This document shows, one piece after another, positions 33,018 to 34,707 of a stretch of 34,707 nt of DNA. The translations under genes were made by a program, and so were the position numbers. Position 1 is the stretch's first letter, and each line of letters begins with the position of its first letter. Source of the stretch: Pontibacter chinhatensis (GTDB taxonomy: Bacteria > Bacteroidota > Bacteroidia > Cytophagales > Hymenobacteraceae); contig NZ_FOOT01000016.1 of the NCBI RefSeq assembly GCF_900113285.1, positions 1 through 34,707 on the forward strand, in the 5' to 3' direction. The notes beneath the pieces are model-generated. The model was not told the DNA's origin. It ran no database searches and worked only from the letters and a program-made list of their open reading frames with translations.

Positions 33018-33731
33018 ATGGATTACCCAGAACAGCTTAACCAACCAGAGTGGAAGGAGAAGCGCCTGTCTATTCTACGCCGAGATGGGCACCGTTGTCA
33101 AATTTGCTTTAACAGGAGTCTAATCGATAGGTACAGGATTTCTCTGCATGGTGCTTCGCCTATCTCAAATAATTTGATTTATATCATCTTTGACAAAGAG
33201 GTTAGCGGAACATACCGGTGCAGGACTGACCATGAAAAATCTTTCCTGTTTGAATTGCTGCAAATCTCACAAGGCAACTCTATAGTAGCTCTAACTAGTG
33301 GTACCCGTGACTTCTGCCAATTGATAGCGACCGTCGTGCTTCCTAAAAAGCTTGATTACTCATCTATATCGGGCAGCCCGGACGAAATTGCTTTAAAGCA
33401 GGAGATACAAGAAGATTACTTGAAGTATATAAGTAAGGACAAGCTTACCGCATTGCGGTGGCTTGACACCAAATCTCTTCATATACACCATAGGTATTAC
33501 CAGATAGGCAAAATGGCATGGGAATACCCGGACAGTGCGTTGACCACACTCTGTTGGGAATGCCATGAAAAGCTGCATGCAGACACCGAAATAGACGTGC
33601 TGGATGATTCGGGAGAAATCATAGGCAAGAGACAAGTGTGCACAAGGTGTCATGGAGCAGGTCGATTTCCTGAATACAGCCACGTGGAGGGCGGCGCGTG
33701 CTTCCGATGCGGCGGCGAAAGGTTTGAATAA
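33018..33731 (+). CDS. HNH endonuclease with insertion and C-terminal zinc ribbon
   Basis: A 237-residue protein. The HNH core is split: W12 in WKEKRLSIL, C27-x2-C30 (CQIC), then an insertion of about 120 residues, then H155-I-H157-H158 (SLHIHHRYY) and C179-x2-C182-H-x3-H187 (CWECHEKLH), giving the zinc-stabilised HNH active site. The C-terminus has a second zinc motif, C208-x2-C211-HGAG and C228-x2-C231-GG, of DnaJ-like CxxCxGxG type. HNH enzymes cut DNA at a metal-bound His site. The insertion and extra ribbon are unusual and may provide target recognition. It is transcribed in the same direction as the neighbouring nucleases. Confidence 0.85.
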   Translation: MDYPEQLNQPEWKEKRLSILRRDGHRCQICFNRSLIDRYRISLHGASPISNNLIYIIFDKEVSGTYRCRTDHEKSFLFELLQISQGNSIVALTSGTRDFCQLIATVVLPKKLDYSSISGSPDEIALKQEIQEDYLKYISKDKLTALRWLDTKSLHIHHRYYQIGKMAWEYPDSALTTLCWECHEKLHADTEIDVLDDSGEIIGKRQVCTRCHGAGRFPEYSHVEGGACFRCGGERFE

Positions 33732-33757
33732 ATGGTAAAAATTCCAAGTGTTTAATT

Positions 33758-34399
33758 ATGACATTCCAAGATTACATACAAGAAACAGAATACGCTGCTT
33801 CAAATCTAATTGCTACTATTTGGCATGAGTACAGTGAGCTTCAAAATCTTGAAAACGAAATTAAAAAGCTGCAAAGCATCGTAGAACACCAGTATAGGCA
33901 AGCTCAATCATTTATGGACAGCGATGACCCTGATGATATAATGCTAGGCGTAGGTATACATTGGGGTACTTACTTCGAAGAAGACAAACAGCTTTACCAC
34001 AAAAACGAGTCTTATAAAAAGCTACAAGAGCAAATTCAAGCTCATACATATTCTATTCAAACACTTTGCACGGGCTTAATACAAATTGCCAAGCATGGCA
34101 TATCCGTCGTCTATGGGGGTCTGACTGACTGTCCAGATGGGAGAATGGTAGGAACGCAAGCTTTGAGAGATGTGATATGGCAAGCACGCAATCAAACAAT
34201 GCATTACGAGGAAGGAGCATGCCGAGGACCTGTGGTAGCTGTCTTTTCATCACTAGCAGCTGAGTTTGATAGCATCTTTAGTAACTATAACAATCAAAAT
34301 TTAGCATTCGAAATTGTAAGACTACTCGGTTGGACGAGTTATGCGAGCTTCAATGCAGACCTACTTACATTTTCACAAGCATCGAGTTCAACACAATGA
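33758..34399 (+). CDS. Hypothetical helical protein with HEPN-like RNxxxH motif
   Basis: A 213-residue, mainly helical protein. A coiled segment at 25-48 (EYSELQNLENEIKKLQSIVEHQY) and a helix at 135-150 with R144-N-Q-T-M-H149 fit the Rx4-6H motif of HEPN-type RNases. HEPN proteins are common toxins in defence and toxin-antitoxin systems and usually dimerise to make the active site. The assignment rests on one short motif and overall helicity, so it is a moderate inference. It is the last gene of the series, 26 bases after the HNH gene. Confidence 0.65.
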   Translation: MTFQDYIQETEYAASNLIATIWHEYSELQNLENEIKKLQSIVEHQYRQAQSFMDSDDPDDIMLGVGIHWGTYFEEDKQLYHKNESYKKLQEQIQAHTYSIQTLCTGLIQIAKHGISVVYGGLTDCPDGRMVGTQALRDVIWQARNQTMHYEEGACRGPVVAVFSSLAAEFDSIFSNYNNQNLAFEIVRLLGWTSYASFNADLLTFSQASSSTQ

Positions 34400-34494
34400 T
34401 TCTTAAATCCCACTTACAGTACTTTAATTACTTTATTGAAAAAGTATTCAGGCATGTACAACTTGTGCCTATGGGTTGGGCAGTGTGCGGTACG

Positions 34495-34516
34495 CCCTTG
34501 GGGTTATACCCAAGGG
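34495..34516 (+). terminator. Hairpin downstream of the 34.4 kb gene
   Basis: CCCTTGGG (34495-34502) and CCCAAGGG (34509-34516) form a perfect 8-base stem with a six-base loop. It lies 96 bases after the last stop codon. No T-tract follows. Confidence 0.4.
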
Positions 34517-34553
34517 TCGCATCTAGCAGGTATTTCCTAAGGAAAAAGAATTA

Positions 34554-34575
34554 GGTTGAGCAACAATTCTCAACC
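34554..34575 (+). terminator. Second hairpin near the right edge
   Basis: GGTTGAG (34554-34560) and CTCAACC (34569-34575) form a perfect 7-base stem, with TTA/TAA flanks that nearly extend it. No T-tract directly follows. Confidence 0.4.
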
Positions 34576-34611
34576 CTAAGCACCCCACCTAAATATTATA
34601 GGATACTAAAA

Positions 34612-34707
34612 GGGACAGTGTCCAGAAAAGTGTGTAAGTGAGTTCGGGCTGGTGTTTTAGAATCTACATCTTTCCGGGTATAAAGTTACAAACTGGTTCA
34701 TAATCAG
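34612..34707. mobile_element. Possible insertion-sequence end at the right edge
   Basis: GGGACAGTGTCC at 34612-34623 followed by AGAAAAGTGTGTAAGTGAG resembles the outer end of an IS256-type insertion sequence, whose ends commonly carry a GTGT core and an AAAAGTGTGTAA-like block. No transposase is in the window and the other end cannot be seen, so this is tentative. It may be where a neighbouring element begins. Confidence 0.35.

Larger units (their letters stand above)
34400..34611. other. Intergenic end region with two hairpins
   Basis: About 210 bases without a credible gene. It contains two hairpins, CCCTTGGG/CCCAAGGG at 34495-34516 and GGTTGAG/CTCAACC at 34554-34575. Either could terminate the plus-strand series. 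No RNA gene recognised. Confidence 0.5.

Noticed and set aside
1..34707. CRISPR array, tRNA or rRNA genes
   Set aside because: No regularly spaced repeat families, no cloverleaf-like sequence with a CCA-type end, and no rRNA-like conserved stretches were noticed on either strand.

Overview
The window looks like chromosomal or mobile-element DNA from a member of the Bacteroidota, probably a Cytophagales-type environmental bacterium. The clues are a BT4734-type primase domain, several perfect or near-perfect TAnnTTTG minus-7 promoter boxes, start codons without Shine-Dalgarno sequences in AT-rich leaders, and Sec signal peptides and a lipobox of the usual form. The genus is not determined. No rRNA, tRNA, CRISPR array or housekeeping gene was seen; almost everything is accessory, and many genes carry nuclease, restriction or abortive-infection signatures. 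I read it as a defence-type genomic island.

Layout. 0.1-6.0 kb is AT-rich and mostly single genes: a von Willebrand A protein fused to a DUF3883 nuclease-like domain (minus strand), then on the plus strand a two-gene unit of unknown function, an Mrr-type restriction endonuclease, an AbiC-like membrane protein, an MtlR-family protein with a HEPN-like motif, and an unknown protein. 6.2-9.2 kb holds a translationally coupled minus-strand pair: a secreted protein with a probable beta-barrel C-terminus and a papain-fold protease. 9.6-10.3 kb encodes a small serine recombinase.

10.4-13.8 kb is a minus-strand operon: an XRE-ImmA/IrrE regulator-protease with a promoter/operator of direct repeats, a 148-residue unknown, and a CoiA-like nuclease protein. 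The coiled-coil half of the CoiA-like gene is overlapped for about 940 bases by a second long open frame on the same strand. 14.1-18.1 kb contains a CAP-like exported protein and a replication-type unit (a 64-residue protein plus a primase/helicase fusion) preceded by a nested palindrome. 18.1-20.9 kb has a fragment resembling the catalytic end of an ADP-ribosyltransferase, small unknown genes and an ADP-ribosylglycohydrolase.

20.9-27.0 kb is a complete type I restriction-modification operon (hsdM-hsdS-hsdR, minus strand), with a divergent PD-(D/E)XK-type protein at 27.1 kb. 28.4-29.4 kb encodes a YD/RHS-like lipoprotein. 29.5-34.4 kb is a same-strand series of six genes: an unknown with a possible PUA-like fold, a membrane-anchored DUF559/Vsr-like nuclease, a small acidic protein, an HSDR_N-type nuclease, an HNH endonuclease with an extra zinc ribbon, and a protein with a HEPN-like RNxxxH motif. 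The right edge may enter an insertion sequence.

The strongest candidates for something undescribed are the dual-frame CoiA-like locus in its XRE-ImmA operon, and the 29.5-34.4 kb multi-nuclease series. All functional calls come from reading motifs by eye; no database search was run.
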